A DNA stretch of 64,000 bases from Tabrizicola thermarum (GCF_003574395.1 NZ_QMJY01000077.1:50783-114782), one strand, 5' to 3'. Positions 27,674-36,036 are shown, counted from the stretch's first letter. Made by a program: numbers and translations. Notes: generated by a model from the sequence alone, not told the origin.

Positions 27674-28257
27674 TGCTGGGACTGAAGCGCCGCGTCCGGG
27701 TCGAGACCGAGCGGATGACGCTGCGGCTGCCCGAGCATGGCGACTGGCGGCAATGGTCCGAACTGCGCGAGGCCTCGGCCGAGTTTCTGGTGAAATGGGA
27801 GCCGGTCTGGTCGAACGACCACCTGACGCGCCGCGCCTTCACCAACCGGGTCTACTGGGCGCAGCGGGCCGAGGCGCAGGGCACCGCGCTGCCGATGCTG
27901 CTGATCCGGCGCGCGGACCAGCAGCTTCTGGGCGCCTTGACGCTGGACAACATCCGCCGGGGGCCGTCGCAGACCGGGACCTTCGGCTACTGGATCGGCG
28001 CCCCCTTCGCCCAGCAGGGCTACATGCGCGAGGCGATCCTGGCGCTGACGCATCATGCCTTCACCCGGCTGGACCTGTCGCGGCTGGAGGCGGCCTGCCT
28101 GCCCGAGAACGTCGCCAGCCGAGGGGTGCTGGAGAAATGCGGCTTCAAATACGAAGGCGTGGCGCAGAGCTACCTTCAGATCAACGGGCGCTGGCGCAAC
28201 CATGTGCTGTACGCCAACCTGCGCAGCGACCGGCGCGGGCGGACCGACGTCGGCTGA
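27673..28257 (+). CDS. GNAT family acetyltransferase, RimJ/RimL-like
   Basis: A 194-residue acetyltransferase of the RimJ type. The start LKRRVRVETERMTLRLPEHGDW is the usual first strand; LGALTLDNIRRG and IGAPFAQQGYMREAILALTHHAF form the acetyl-CoA site, and ENVASRGVLEKCGFKYEG is the conserved C-terminal helix. It may acetylate the N-terminus of a ribosomal protein, but other protein targets are equally possible. Translationally coupled to the peptidase gene (TGATG). Confidence 0.88.
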   Translation: MLGLKRRVRVETERMTLRLPEHGDWRQWSELREASAEFLVKWEPVWSNDHLTRRAFTNRVYWAQRAEAQGTALPMLLIRRADQQLLGALTLDNIRRGPSQTGTFGYWIGAPFAQQGYMREAILALTHHAFTRLDLSRLEAACLPENVASRGVLEKCGFKYEGVAQSYLQINGRWRNHVLYANLRSDRRGRTDVG

Positions 28258-28516
28258 GGGCGGCGGCTGAGGGCGGCGGCGCGGGCGCTGGCCCTGCCGG
28301 GGAATGCCTGACACATCGGGTCGCGCCTGCATATGCCCGGGGGGCCATGGGCGCCCGAACCTCGCGGAGCGGCTGCCAGGGCTTGTGCCTTCGCCGACGA
28401 CCGCGCGGAATCTGCGCAGGCTGGACGCCGTGGCCATGCTCGCGCATCCGTGATCCGGGCATGGCGTGACCCGGGCGCAATCCGGGTTACCCTTTGCCCG
28501 ATCCCGGAGGTGACCG

Positions 28517-29317
28517 ATGCGTCTGCTTGCCGCCCTTGCCCTGCTTGCCGCCCCGGCCTGGGGGCAGGATCGGATTACGTCGCATTGCATCGCGCTGGCG
28601 CAAGCGGAGCCCGCGGTGGTTCCGGTGGCGCTTCACGACGGGCTGGAGCCGGACGCGGTCCTCATCCGCTATATCGATCATGCAAGTTTTGCCATCGTCA
28701 CGGCGGACGGCACGGTCGCGGTGACGGATTACACGGGCTATCTTGGCTCGGCGGATCTGGTGCCGGACGTGGTGACGATGAACAATGCCCATTCGACGCA
28801 CTGGACCGCAGCACCCGACCCGCGCATCCCCCATGTGCTGAAAGGCTGGCCCGAAACCGGACGTCCGGCCGACCACAGGCTGGACCTGGGCGCGATGCTG
28901 GTGCGCAACGTCACCACCGACACGCGCGGGCCGTTCGGCGAGGGCGCGCGGCGGGACGGCAATTCGATCTTCATCTTCGAGGCCGGGGGGCTGTGTATCG
29001 GCCATCTTGGCCATCTGCACCAGATCCCCACGGACGCGCAATATGCCGCGATCGGGCGGCTGGATGTGGTGATGGTGCCGGTGGACGGCGGCTATACGAT
29101 GCGGCTTCAGGACATGACGGGGGTTGTCAGGCGCCTGCGGTCCTCGGTGGTGATTCCGATGCACTGGTTCAGTCGCGGATCGCTGGACGCCTTCCTGTCC
29201 GACATGCAGGGCCAGTTCACCGTGGTCGAGACCGGCGGGGCGCAGATCGCGCTGTCGCTGGGCAATCTGCCGTCGCAGCCGACGATCATGGTGCTGGAGC
29301 CGGCCTATATCGACTGA
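28517..29317 (+). CDS. Exported metallo-beta-lactamase-fold protein with altered metal motif
   Basis: A 266-residue protein with a signal peptide (MRLLAALALLAAPAWG). The fold of the MBL superfamily is suggested by IRYIDHASFAIVTADGTVAVTDYTGY, CIGHLGHLHQIP, VDVVMVPVDGGYTM and SVVIPMHWFSRGS. The classical HxHxDH motif is not present; the matching position reads NNAHSTHWT. Histidines later on (GHLGHL, IPMHW) could still bind a metal. Function unknown, probably a periplasmic hydrolase. GGAGGTGACC directly before the ATG is a strong ribosome-binding site. Confidence 0.75.
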   Translation: MRLLAALALLAAPAWGQDRITSHCIALAQAEPAVVPVALHDGLEPDAVLIRYIDHASFAIVTADGTVAVTDYTGYLGSADLVPDVVTMNNAHSTHWTAAPDPRIPHVLKGWPETGRPADHRLDLGAMLVRNVTTDTRGPFGEGARRDGNSIFIFEAGGLCIGHLGHLHQIPTDAQYAAIGRLDVVMVPVDGGYTMRLQDMTGVVRRLRSSVVIPMHWFSRGSLDAFLSDMQGQFTVVETGGAQIALSLGNLPSQPTIMVLEPAYID

Positions 29318-29369
29318 TCTCTGGCCCCCGCTGGCTGTGCAGGCTAGCAAGGCGCAAGGAGGCCCCCCG

Positions 29370-30779
29370 ATGCTGAACCCCTGCGATCGCGCATTCATCG
29401 ACCGTCTTGCCCGGGACTTGCCCGAAGGGGTGCTCTCGGCGCCCGAACCGCGGCATCTGGAAGAGCCGCGCGGGCGGTGGACCGGGCAGGCGGGTGTCTT
29501 GGCGCGGCCGCGGACGACCGCGGAGGTGGCGGCGATTGTAAGGGCCTGTGCGACGGCGCGGGTCGGCGTGATCCCGTGGTCCGGGGGCACGGGCCTGGTC
29601 GGCGGGCAGATCATGACCTCGGGGCCGGCGCCGCTGCTCATGTCGCTGGAGCGGATGGCGGCCTTGCGCGGGGTCTGGCCGGAAGAGAACGCGATGGTCG
29701 TCGAGGCGGGGATGATCCTGGCCGATGTGCAGGCCGAGGCGGCGAAGGTCGGGCGGCTGTTCCCCTTGTCGCTGGCCTCCGAGGGCAGCTGTCGGATCGG
29801 GGGAAACCTTGCCGCGAACGCCGGGGGGACGGCCGTCCTGCGCTATGGCAATGCGCGGGATCTGTGCCTGGGGCTGGAGGCCGTGCTGCCCGACGGCAGC
29901 GTCTTCAACGGCTTGAGCCGGCTGCGGAAGGACAATGCGGGTTATGATCTGCGGCATCTGCTGATCGGGTCCGAGGGGACGCTGGGGGTGATTACCGCCG
30001 CCAGTCTGAAGCTGTTCCCGCAGCCCGCCGCGCGGGTGGTGGCGCTGGTGTCGGTGCCCTCGCCTGCGGCGGCGCTGGATCTCTTGGCGCTGTGCGGTGA
30101 CCGGGCGGCGGGGATGGTCTCGGCCTTCGAACTGATCCACCGGATGGGCTTCGACTTTCTGGAAGAGACCGGGTTCGACCTGCGCCCGCCCTTCGATCCG
30201 GTGCCGGAGTGGCTGGTGCTTCTGGAACTGGAACTGCCCGCCGGGCTGGAGGCAGAGGCGACGATGGCGGGGCTCTATGCGGCGGCCTCGGAGGCGGGGC
30301 TGGTGACGGACGGGGTGATCGCCACGTCACAGGCGCAAGGCGCGGCGATCTGGGCGCTGCGCGAGACCATTCCGCTGGCCAACCGCAAGGTGGGGGCGGT
30401 GTCGAGCCATGACATCTCGCTGCCCCTGTCGGCAATCCCGGGGTTCATCGAGGCGGCGCCGCGCGCGATCGCGGGGCTGGGGGCGTTCCGGGTGAACTGT
30501 TTCGGGCATCTGGGCGACGGCAACCTGCACTGGAACGTCTTTCCCGAACGCGGTCACGGGAAGGCCGAGCATGAGGGGGTGCGGGACCAGGTGAAGCGGG
30601 TGGTGCATGACCTGGTGCACAGCCTGGGCGGGTCGGTCGCGGCAGAGCACGGGGTCGGGCGGCTGAAGGTTGCGGACCTTGCGCGCTATGGCGATCCGGG
30701 GAAGCTGGCGGCGATGCGCGCGATCAAGGCGGCGCTGGACCCCATGGGCATCATGAACCCGGGGGCGGTCCTGGGCTGA
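29370..30779 (+). CDS. FAD-linked oxidase (GlcD / D-lactate dehydrogenase type)
   Basis: A 469-residue flavoprotein of the VAO family. N-terminal FAD-binding PCMH domain: VIPWSGGTGLVGGQIMTSG (pyrophosphate loop, residues ~67-85), SEGSCRIGGNLAANAGGTAVLRYG and GSEGTLGVITAASLKLFP. C-terminal FAD-oxidase domain ends with NCFGHLGDGNLHWNVFPE and AAEHGVGRLK, the substrate/metal-site histidines of D-2-hydroxyacid dehydrogenases. Substrate is probably a D-2-hydroxy acid such as D-lactate, glycolate or D-2-hydroxyglutarate. AAGGAGG (29356-29362) sets the start at the ATG at 29370. Confidence 0.9.
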   Translation: MLNPCDRAFIDRLARDLPEGVLSAPEPRHLEEPRGRWTGQAGVLARPRTTAEVAAIVRACATARVGVIPWSGGTGLVGGQIMTSGPAPLLMSLERMAALRGVWPEENAMVVEAGMILADVQAEAAKVGRLFPLSLASEGSCRIGGNLAANAGGTAVLRYGNARDLCLGLEAVLPDGSVFNGLSRLRKDNAGYDLRHLLIGSEGTLGVITAASLKLFPQPAARVVALVSVPSPAAALDLLALCGDRAAGMVSAFELIHRMGFDFLEETGFDLRPPFDPVPEWLVLLELELPAGLEAEATMAGLYAAASEAGLVTDGVIATSQAQGAAIWALRETIPLANRKVGAVSSHDISLPLSAIPGFIEAAPRAIAGLGAFRVNCFGHLGDGNLHWNVFPERGHGKAEHEGVRDQVKRVVHDLVHSLGGSVAAEHGVGRLKVADLARYGDPGKLAAMRAIKAALDPMGIMNPGAVLG

Positions 30780-30843
30780 GGGGCCGCTCGTCGTCGGCTG
30801 CGCTGCTCCTCGCCTGGGCAGGTCGGGCGGGGACAAAGAACAT

Positions 30844-30870
30844 CCCCGCCGCAGGAAACCTGCGACGGGG
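30844..30870 (+). terminator. Hairpin after the FAD-linked oxidase gene
   Basis: CCCCGCCGCAGG (30844-30855) pairs with CCTGCGACGGGG (30859-30870) around AAA with a single mismatch. It stands 65 bases past the stop of the oxidase gene in the convergent gap 30780-31063. Confidence 0.6.
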
Positions 30871-30999
30871 TGCTTGGGGGGTGTGTGGAACACGCTTTGG
30901 GTAGAAGCGCGGCCAGGGTGGGTGGCCCTGACAAACCCTGTTCTAGGGTGATTCTCTTTCGGCAAGGTTAACGCGGTCCGGCCTGCCCACCGCGCGCCG

Positions 31000-31043
31000 C
31001 CGATTTCTTCGAAGAGATCGGGCCGGAGTTTTCGAGACCTCCG
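31000..31043. terminator. TTCGAA hairpins between convergent genes (repeat family A, copy 3)
   Basis: CCGATTTC-TTCGAA-GAGATCGG (31000-31021) is a near-perfect palindrome and is followed by the weaker CGGAG/CCTCC hairpin with TTTTCGAG centre (31024-31043). It lies 20 bases past the stop of apt, in the convergent gap. Confidence 0.55.
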
Positions 31044-31063
31044 CTGTCCCCGGTTCTTCGGCC

Positions 31064-31603
31064 TTACAGCCCTTCGAACGCGCAGAGGGCGTGGACATCC
31101 ATGCCCATCGCCTCCAGCTTCCTGCGGCCGCCCAGATCGGGCAGATCGACCACGAAGGCGCAGCCGACGACCTCGGCCCCGAGGCGCTCGATCAGCCGGA
31201 TGCCCGCCTCGGCGGTGCCGCCGGTGGCAAGGAGATCATCGACCAGAAGCACCTTCTCGCCGGGCTGCATCGCGTCGTCGTGGACCTCGACCACCGCCTC
31301 GCCGTATTCCAGCTTGTAGGCCTGGGATATGGTCTGGCCCGGCAGCTTGCCCTTCTTGCGGATGGGCACGAAGCCGGTGGAGAGCTGATGCGCCACGGCC
31401 CCGCCAAGGATGAAGCCCCGCGCCTCCAGCCCCGCGACCTTGTCGATCCGCTGGCCGGCATAGGGGGCCAGAAGCTGATCCACGCACATGCGGAAGCCGC
31501 GCGGATCGGCGAAAAGCGTGGTCACGTCGCGGAAGAGGATGCCCTCGTGCGGGAAGTCGACGATGGTGCGGATGTAGTCCTTGACGGTCTTTTTCGGGGT
31601 CAT
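31064..31603 (-). CDS. apt: Adenine phosphoribosyltransferase
   Basis: A 179-residue type I phosphoribosyltransferase that makes AMP from adenine and PRPP. The PRPP-binding motif is [17 protein letters not shown]; the N-terminal [25 protein letters not shown] and [17 protein letters not shown] are typical of Apt. The start at 31603 gives [11 protein letters not shown], the usual length; a 16-residue upstream extension overlaps the preceding gene. It follows mtnP by 10 bases, and the pair salvages the adenine released from methylthioadenosine. Confidence 0.96.
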   Translation of the reverse strand: MTPKKTVKDYIRTIVDFPHEGILFRDVTTLFADPRGFRMCVDQLLAPYAGQRIDKVAGLEARGFILGGAVAHQLSTGFVPIRKKGKLPGQTISQAYKLEYGEAVVEVHDDAMQPGEKVLLVDDLLATGGTAEAGIRLIERLGAEVVGCAFVVDLPDLGGRRKLEAMGMDVHALCAFEGL

Positions 31604-31613
31604 CTGGGGTCTC

Positions 31614-32480
31614 TCAAAGGACGCGTCCGGCGACGGCGTCGAGTTTGGCAAGAAGGTCGGGGTCGCGCTTTTCCGGGGCGGTCATGATGGCGTGTTGGAG
31701 GGCGCGGTCGCAGCCGTGGGGGCAGGGCTGGCGGTCGGGGCTCAGGAGGGCGGGCAGGCGGGCGACAAGGCCGCGGGCGGCGGCGGCGTTGGCCTGGACG
31801 ACGGCGATCACCTGCGCCACGTCCACCGCGCCGTGGCTGTCGTGCCAGCAGTCGTAGTCGGTGACCATGGCGAGCGAGGCGTAGCAGAGCTCGGCCTCGC
31901 GCGCGAGGCGGGCTTCGGAAAAGCCGGTCATCCCGATCACGTCGGCGCCCCAGGTCCGGTACATCCGGCTTTCCGCGCGGGTGGAGAACTGGGGGCCCTC
32001 CATCGACAGGTAGGTGGCGCCGGTGTGGACGCTCAGGCCTGCGGCGCGGGCGGCCTGAACTGCCAGCGCGCCGAGGCGCGGGCAGGTCGGGTCGGCGAGG
32101 CTGACATGGGCGACGCAGCCGGGGCCGAAGAAGCTGGGGGCCCGCTGGGTGGTGCGGTCGATGAACTGGTCGACGAGGACGAAGTGGCCGGGCTCAAACT
32201 CCTCCCGCAGGCTGCCGACGGCCGAGACGGCGAGGATGTCGGTGCAGCCCAGCCGCTTCAGGGCGTCGATGTTGGCGTGGTAGGGGACGGAGGTGGGGGA
32301 GTGGACGTGGCCGCGTCCGTGGCGGGGGAGGAAGGCCACGGGGAGGCCGTTCAGGCGGCCGACCAGAACCTCGTCCGAGGGCTTGCCCCAGGGGGTCTTG
32401 ACCTTCACCCAGCTGGCCCCTTCAAGGCCGTCGATCTGGTAGACCCCCGATCCTCCGATCACGCCGAGCATGGTCTGCAT
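31614..32480 (-). CDS. mtnP: S-methyl-5'-thioadenosine phosphorylase
   Basis: A 288-residue trimeric-type nucleoside phosphorylase. It splits methylthioadenosine (a by-product of polyamine and homoserine lactone synthesis) to adenine and methylthioribose-1-phosphate. Motifs: [17 protein letters not shown] (phosphate site), [35 protein letters not shown] (ribose/base site) and [19 protein letters not shown]. With apt directly downstream it forms a methionine/adenine salvage operon. Confidence 0.96.
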   Translation of the reverse strand: MQTMLGVIGGSGVYQIDGLEGASWVKVKTPWGKPSDEVLVGRLNGLPVAFLPRHGRGHVHSPTSVPYHANIDALKRLGCTDILAVSAVGSLREEFEPGHFVLVDQFIDRTTQRAPSFFGPGCVAHVSLADPTCPRLGALAVQAARAAGLSVHTGATYLSMEGPQFSTRAESRMYRTWGADVIGMTGFSEARLAREAELCYASLAMVTDYDCWHDSHGAVDVAQVIAVVQANAAAARGLVARLPALLSPDRQPCPHGCDRALQHAIMTAPEKRDPDLLAKLDAVAGRVL

Positions 32481-32634
32481 GGGGGGCCTCTCGCTGGTTG
32501 GACGGGGGGAGGATAGCGGGGCGGGGCGGGTGTGGGAAGGGGGTGCGCCGCGCGCGGCGCGTTTTGGAAGGTGAGGGATTTCAGGGAGTTGGCCGTGGGC
32601 GTTAGGGAATTGTTAGGAATTTCGCGCCGGGCGG

Positions 32635-32703
32635 CTCGTCGTGCGCTTCGCTTCTCCTCGCGGGGCCGACCCATGCGACGAAGAGACGAAGTCGAACGAG
32701 GAG
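32635..32703 (-). repeat. Long imperfect hairpin after benE (family B)
   Basis: The arms CTCGTCGTGCGCTTCG (32635-32650) and CGACGAAG...GAACGAGGAG (32677-32703) pair imperfectly. On the minus strand it begins right after the benE stop at 32707. The remainder of the gap to mtnP shows no gene. Confidence 0.4.
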
Positions 32704-32706
32704 CGG

Positions 32707-33855
32707 TCAGGCCTGGCGTGGCTTCAGACGGTCAAGGCCCCAGACCAGAAGCCCCACGACCAGCCCCCAGAAGGCCGCCCCGATGCCGAATGCGGCCAGG
32801 CCCGAGGCGGTGACCACAACGGTCAGCGCGGCGGGCAGGCGTTGGTCGGGCTGGGCGAAAGCGCCGGTCAGCGCCCCGGTCAGGGGCGACAGAAGCGCGA
32901 GGGCGACGAGGGCGGCCACCACCTCGGACGGCAACGCGGCGATCAGGTCGAGGACCGTCGGGCTGAGCAGGCCGAGGAGCGTCCAGGCCAGGGCATAGGC
33001 GAGGCCCACCAGCCAGCGGCGGTCGCGGTCCGGGTGGACATCGGGGCCAAGGCAGATCGCGGCGGTGATCGCGGCCATCGAGACAGTGTGCGCGCCGAAG
33101 AAGGCGGTGACGGTGGAGATCACCCCGGTCGTGGTCAGGGCGGCGCTGACGGGCGGCTCATAGCCCGCCGCCCGCAGGGTGGCGAAGCCGGGCAGGTTCT
33201 GCGAGGCCATGGTCACAAGGTAGAGCGGCAGGCCAAGGCCGAGGATCACCGACAGACGGAAGGCGGGGGCCACGGGTTCCAGTCGGGGCCCGGCAAGGTG
33301 GACGGCGGAGAGGTCCGATCCGGTGGCAAGCGCCAGCACGATCCCGGCTGCGAAGGCGGCAAGGACGGCGAAAGCCGGGTTCCAGAGCCGGACGATCAGA
33401 AAGACCGCGACCATCGGCAGGACGAGGGCGGGGGCGCCTTGCGCGGCGGTGGCACCTTTCAGGCAGAAGGGCAGGAGGACCCCGCCCAGCATGGCGGCGG
33501 CGATGCCGTCGGGGATGCGGGCGACAAGGGCGCCAAGCGGGCGGATCAGCCCGGTTGCGGCGATCAGGAGGCCCGCTGTGACGAAGGCCCCGACGCCCTC
33601 GGCGAAGGTCATGCCGGAGGTTGCGGCGATCAGGGCCGCGCCGGGGGTGGACCAGGCGAGGACGACCGGCACCTTCGATCTGAACGACAGGAGGGCGGAG
33701 CCGACGGCCTTGCCCAGGCTGATCGCCAGAAGCCAGCTTGCCGTCTGCGCCGGGGTCGCGCCAAGCGCCGTGGCGGCGGCCAGCAGGATGGCGACCGAGG
33801 AGGCATAGCCCACCAGGGCTGCCACGGTCGCGGCCGAGATCATGGAAAGGCGCAT
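32707..33855 (-). CDS. benE: BenE family benzoate-type transporter
   Basis: A 382-residue membrane protein with 11-12 hydrophobic helices, of the benzoate membrane transport family. Typical segments: VVLAWSTPGAALIAATSG and the later SALTTTGVISTVTAFFGAHTVSMAAITAAICLGPDVHPD, which contains the conserved GxHTVxLAAITAAI-like signature. Start at 33855 (MRLSMISAATV) is preferred because longer frames read the proline-rich RNA region upstream, and AGGGGACAGG precedes it. No aromatic-degradation genes are adjacent, so benzoate itself is uncertain. It lies downstream of the CcsR array on the same strand. Confidence 0.88.
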   Translation of the reverse strand: MRLSMISAATVAALVGYASSVAILLAAATALGATPAQTASWLLAISLGKAVGSALLSFRSKVPVVLAWSTPGAALIAATSGMTFAEGVGAFVTAGLLIAATGLIRPLGALVARIPDGIAAAMLGGVLLPFCLKGATAAQGAPALVLPMVAVFLIVRLWNPAFAVLAAFAAGIVLALATGSDLSAVHLAGPRLEPVAPAFRLSVILGLGLPLYLVTMASQNLPGFATLRAAGYEPPVSAALTTTGVISTVTAFFGAHTVSMAAITAAICLGPDVHPDRDRRWLVGLAYALAWTLLGLLSPTVLDLIAALPSEVVAALVALALLSPLTGALTGAFAQPDQRLPAALTVVVTASGLAAFGIGAAFWGLVVGLLVWGLDRLKPRQA

Positions 33856-33932
33856 CCTGTCCCCTGGGCGTGCCGGATGATCCGGTCGGCGGACTATTCC
33901 GCGCCAGCTTTCGGGCCGCAAGGGGGGAAAGG

Positions 33933-34000
33933 GCGGCGGCTCCCAGGGAGGAGGAGGGGGGAGCCGCCGCAAAGTCGGTCATCCCGGGAGGAGGATGGGA
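33933..34000 (-). ncRNA. CcsR-like small RNA, unit 5
   Basis: Two CCTCCTCCC-loop hairpins on the minus strand. The first (5', short stem TCCC/GGGA at 33982-33985 and 33997-34000) exposes CCTCCTCCC at 33986-33994. The second has a 12-bp stem (33933-33944 with 33959-33970) and a 14-base loop containing the motif at 33946-33954. Last unit of the array before benE. Confidence 0.65.
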
Positions 34001-34041
34001 CGCCCGATACCGGTCGGGCCTCTTGCGGCCCGGAATTCAGC

Positions 34042-34104
34042 GCGGCGGTGCCCAGGGAGGAGGGGGGGCACCGCCGCATGTACCAGGCAACCCGGGAGGA
34101 GGGT
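34042..34104 (-). ncRNA. CcsR-like small RNA, unit 4
   Basis: Same layout: a weak hairpin (ACCC 34090-34093 with GGGT 34101-34104, motif at 34094-34102) followed on the minus strand by a perfect 12-bp stem GCGGCGGTGCCC/GGGCACCGCCGC (34042-34053 with 34067-34078) whose loop holds the motif at 34055-34063. Confidence 0.7.
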
Positions 34105-34143
34105 GGGCGCCCGATGGCCTGGGCCCTTCGGCCCGGAATGGGG

Positions 34144-34214
34144 GCGGCGATGCCCAGGGAGGAGGAGGGGGGCATCGCCGCGGGATCACAGGACCCAAGG
34201 GAGGAGGAGAGGGC
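34144..34214 (-). ncRNA. CcsR-like small RNA, unit 3
   Basis: Weak hairpin around the motif at 34199-34207 (GGACCC/GGGCCC arms with one mismatch) then a perfect 12-bp stem GCGGCGATGCCC/GGGCATCGCCGC (34144-34155 with 34170-34181) with the motif in its loop at 34157-34165. The strong hairpin arms are identical to those of unit 1. Confidence 0.7.
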
Positions 34215-34253
34215 CCCGGATTTCAGATCGGACCTTGCGGCCCGGAGATTTGC

Positions 34254-34318
34254 GCGGCAGCGCCAGGGAGGAGGGAAGGCGCCGCCGCTTTACCAGAGGA
34301 CCCGGGAGGAGGTGGGTC
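34254..34318 (-). ncRNA. CcsR-like small RNA, unit 2
   Basis: First hairpin GACCC (34299-34303) / GGGTC (34314-34318) with CCTCCTCCC in its loop (34304-34312 on the minus strand); second hairpin 34254-34264 with 34278-34288, eleven bp with one mismatch, motif at 34266-34274. Confidence 0.7.
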
Positions 34319-34355
34319 ATCCGATGCTTGTGGGGCTGTCTGGCCCCGGATAGGG

Positions 34356-34425
34356 GCGGCGATGCCCAGGGAGGAGGAGGGGCATCGCCGCGTATCGCTT
34401 CGGTCCCAGGGAGGAGGAGGGGACC
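34356..34425 (-). ncRNA. CcsR-like small RNA, unit 1
   Basis: Nearest to the DUF1127 gene, starting 10 bases after its stop. First hairpin GGTCCC/GGGACC (34402-34407 with 34420-34425), motif at 34409-34417; second hairpin GCGGCGATGCCC/GGGCATCGCCGC (34356-34367 with 34380-34391), motif at 34369-34377. In R. sphaeroides, CcsR RNAs with such loops are cut from the transcript of the DUF1127 gene ccaF1 and are induced by oxidative and heat stress. Ends here are inferred from the folds. Confidence 0.75.
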
Positions 34426-34435
34426 TCACGAATTC

Positions 34436-34651
34436 TTACTTGCCGTAGGCGGCCTCGCGGGCGATTTCGGCAATCCGAAGCCGCGAGATGCCGAGGTCGG
34501 CCAGTTCGCGGTCGGTCAGGGCATTCAGCTCGGCCACGGTCTGCGCATAGACGCGGCGCTGGGCGATCGCGGTCAGGACGGCGTCCTTCACAAAGGCCAG
34601 GCGGTCGGCGAAACCCTTGCGGGCGATGGAAGTGGTGTTTGCATAAGCCAT
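34436..34651 (-). CDS. ccaF1: DUF1127 small RNA-binding protein, CcaF1-like
   Basis: A 71-residue basic protein starting MAYANTTSIARKGFADRLAF and ending in the DUF1127 signature ELNALTDRELADLGISRLRI, then AEIAREAAYGK. In R. sphaeroides the DUF1127 protein CcaF1 (RSP_6037) binds RNA, is co-transcribed with four CcsR RNAs and promotes their maturation. The same order is seen here, with the RNA hairpins beginning 10 bases after the stop. The ATG at 34651 with GAGG nine bases upstream is preferred to the in-frame TTG at 34660. Confidence 0.88.
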   Translation of the reverse strand: MAYANTTSIARKGFADRLAFVKDAVLTAIAQRRVYAQTVAELNALTDRELADLGISRLRIAEIAREAAYGK

Positions 34652-34705
34652 GTCACTCAAGCCTCTTCAGTTCGGTCAGCAACGTTCTGTCGCGCTGTTA
34701 GGGGT

Positions 34706-34734
34706 AACATGGTCCGATTGCTGCAGATGCACAA
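34706..34734 (-). promoter_or_regulatory. Possible promoter of the ccaF1-CcsR transcript
   Basis: On the minus strand TTGTGC (34734-34729) and CATGTT (34711-34706) are separated by 17 bases, about 55 bases before the ATG. The downstream palindrome TGTTA-GGGG-TAACA (34696-34709) would lie at the start of the transcript. An RpoH-type promoter is expected from the R. sphaeroides system, but the match is only moderate. Confidence 0.3.
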
Positions 34735-34900
34735 TAGCGGGCCGCAGCAATGCTGCCATGCAGCATGCGCATGACTGACGTCACGGAAATGTCATGATTT
34801 CCCAAGGTCTTCGCCGAAATTTTGAGCATCTGGTCAACGGACCTTGCCCTTGCGCCGAAACGCTACGACCTTAGTGCAAATCTTCAGCGGAGTTGAAACG

Positions 34901-35968
34901 ATGGCAGTGGATCGGGACCAGGTGATGGGCGTCTTGGCGGGGGTCGGGCACCCCGGCGGCGGCGATCTTGTCAGCCGCGATCTGATTCGGGCGCTGAGCG
35001 TCGAGGGGGGCGTCGTGCGCTTTGTGATCGAGGCGGCGACGCCCGAGGAGGCGCGCGCGCTGGCTTCGGCGCAGGCCGAGGCGGAGGCGCGCTTGCGCGC
35101 GCTGCCGGGGGTGACTTCGGTGCAGGTGGTGATGACGGCGCATGGGCCGGCGGCGAAGGCTCCGACGCTGAAGATCGGGCAGCATCCGACGCCGCAGCAG
35201 GGCGGGCCGCAAAGGATTTCGGGGATCGACCGGATCATCGCGGTGGCCAGCGGCAAGGGGGGCGTGGGAAAATCGACGGTGGCGTCGAACCTGGCGGTGG
35301 CGCTGGCGCGGCGGGGGCGGAAGGTCGGGCTTCTGGACGCAGACATCTACGGGCCGAGCCAGCCGAAGATGATGGGGGTGTCGAAGCGGCCCTCCAGCCC
35401 CGACGGCAAGACCATCGAACCTCTGGTCGCGCATGGGGTGACGATGATGTCGATCGGGCTGATGCTGAAGGAGGACGAGGCCGTGGTCTGGCGCGGTCCG
35501 ATGCTGATGGGGGCCTTGCAGCAGCTTCTGGGGCAGGTGGCCTGGGGGAAGCTGGATGTGCTGATCGTCGACCTGCCGCCGGGGACGGGGGATGTGCAGC
35601 TGACGCTGTGCCAGCGGACGCAGCTGACGGGGGCGATCGTTGTCAGCACGCCTCAGGACGTGGCGCTTCTGGACGCGCGCAAGGCGCTGGACATGTTCGC
35701 CAAGCTGAAGACCCCGGTGCTGGGGCTGGTCGAGAACATGTCCACCTACATCTGCCCGAACTGCGGGCATGAGGCGCATATCTTCGGCCATGGCGGGGTG
35801 GCGGCCGAGGCGGCAAGGCTGGACCTGCCGTTCCTGGGGGAGCTTCCGCTGGCGCTGGATGTGCGGGTGGCAGGCGACAGCGGCATGCCGATTGCCGCAA
35901 CGGATGGCCCGCTGGCCGAGCCCTACCTGCGGCTGGCCGACCGGCTGATCGCGGGCGGGATGGGCTGA
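34901..35968 (+). CDS. apbC: Mrp/ApbC family iron-sulfur cluster carrier ATPase
   Basis: A 355-residue protein that carries and transfers [4Fe-4S] clusters. N-terminal MIP18/DUF59 domain (residues 1-90, [16 protein letters not shown]), then a deviant Walker [11 protein letters not shown] at 117-126, the [14 protein letters not shown] block, [11 protein letters not shown], and the cluster-binding CPNCG motif in [19 protein letters not shown]. The start at 34901 has GGAG eight bases upstream; an extension to 34844 lacks one. Divergent from ccaF1. Confidence 0.94.
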   Translation: MAVDRDQVMGVLAGVGHPGGGDLVSRDLIRALSVEGGVVRFVIEAATPEEARALASAQAEAEARLRALPGVTSVQVVMTAHGPAAKAPTLKIGQHPTPQQGGPQRISGIDRIIAVASGKGGVGKSTVASNLAVALARRGRKVGLLDADIYGPSQPKMMGVSKRPSSPDGKTIEPLVAHGVTMMSIGLMLKEDEAVVWRGPMLMGALQQLLGQVAWGKLDVLIVDLPPGTGDVQLTLCQRTQLTGAIVVSTPQDVALLDARKALDMFAKLKTPVLGLVENMSTYICPNCGHEAHIFGHGGVAAEAARLDLPFLGELPLALDVRVAGDSGMPIAATDGPLAEPYLRLADRLIAGGMG

Positions 35969-35988
35969 GGGCCGCAGATCAGGCTTGA

Positions 35989-36010
35989 TTACATACCGAT
36001 TGGTATGTAA
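35989..36010. promoter_or_regulatory. TetR-type operator
   Basis: Perfect inverted repeat TTACATACC-GATT-GGTATGTAA, 27 bases before the VOC gene at 36037, in an A/T-rich patch. Such CATACC-N4-GGTATG palindromes are typical TetR-family sites; the last gene of this operon encodes a TetR protein, which suggests autoregulation. Confidence 0.7.
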
Positions 36011-36036
36011 GGTTCCTTCGGCAAAGGGAGGAGCCA

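Noticed and set aside
33933..34430. Regular repeats with spacers considered as a CRISPR array
   Set aside because: The repeated word is only about 10 bases, is enclosed by self-complementary arms that vary, there are two alternating spacings and no cas genes. The RNA hairpin explanation fits better.
33933..34430. GGAGG loops on the plus strand considered as CsrA/RsmA-binding decoy RNAs
   Set aside because: The plus-strand loops do read AGGGAGGAGG, as CsrA decoys would, but the DUF1127 gene and its downstream context are on the minus strand, where the loops read CCTCCTCCC as in CcsR RNAs.
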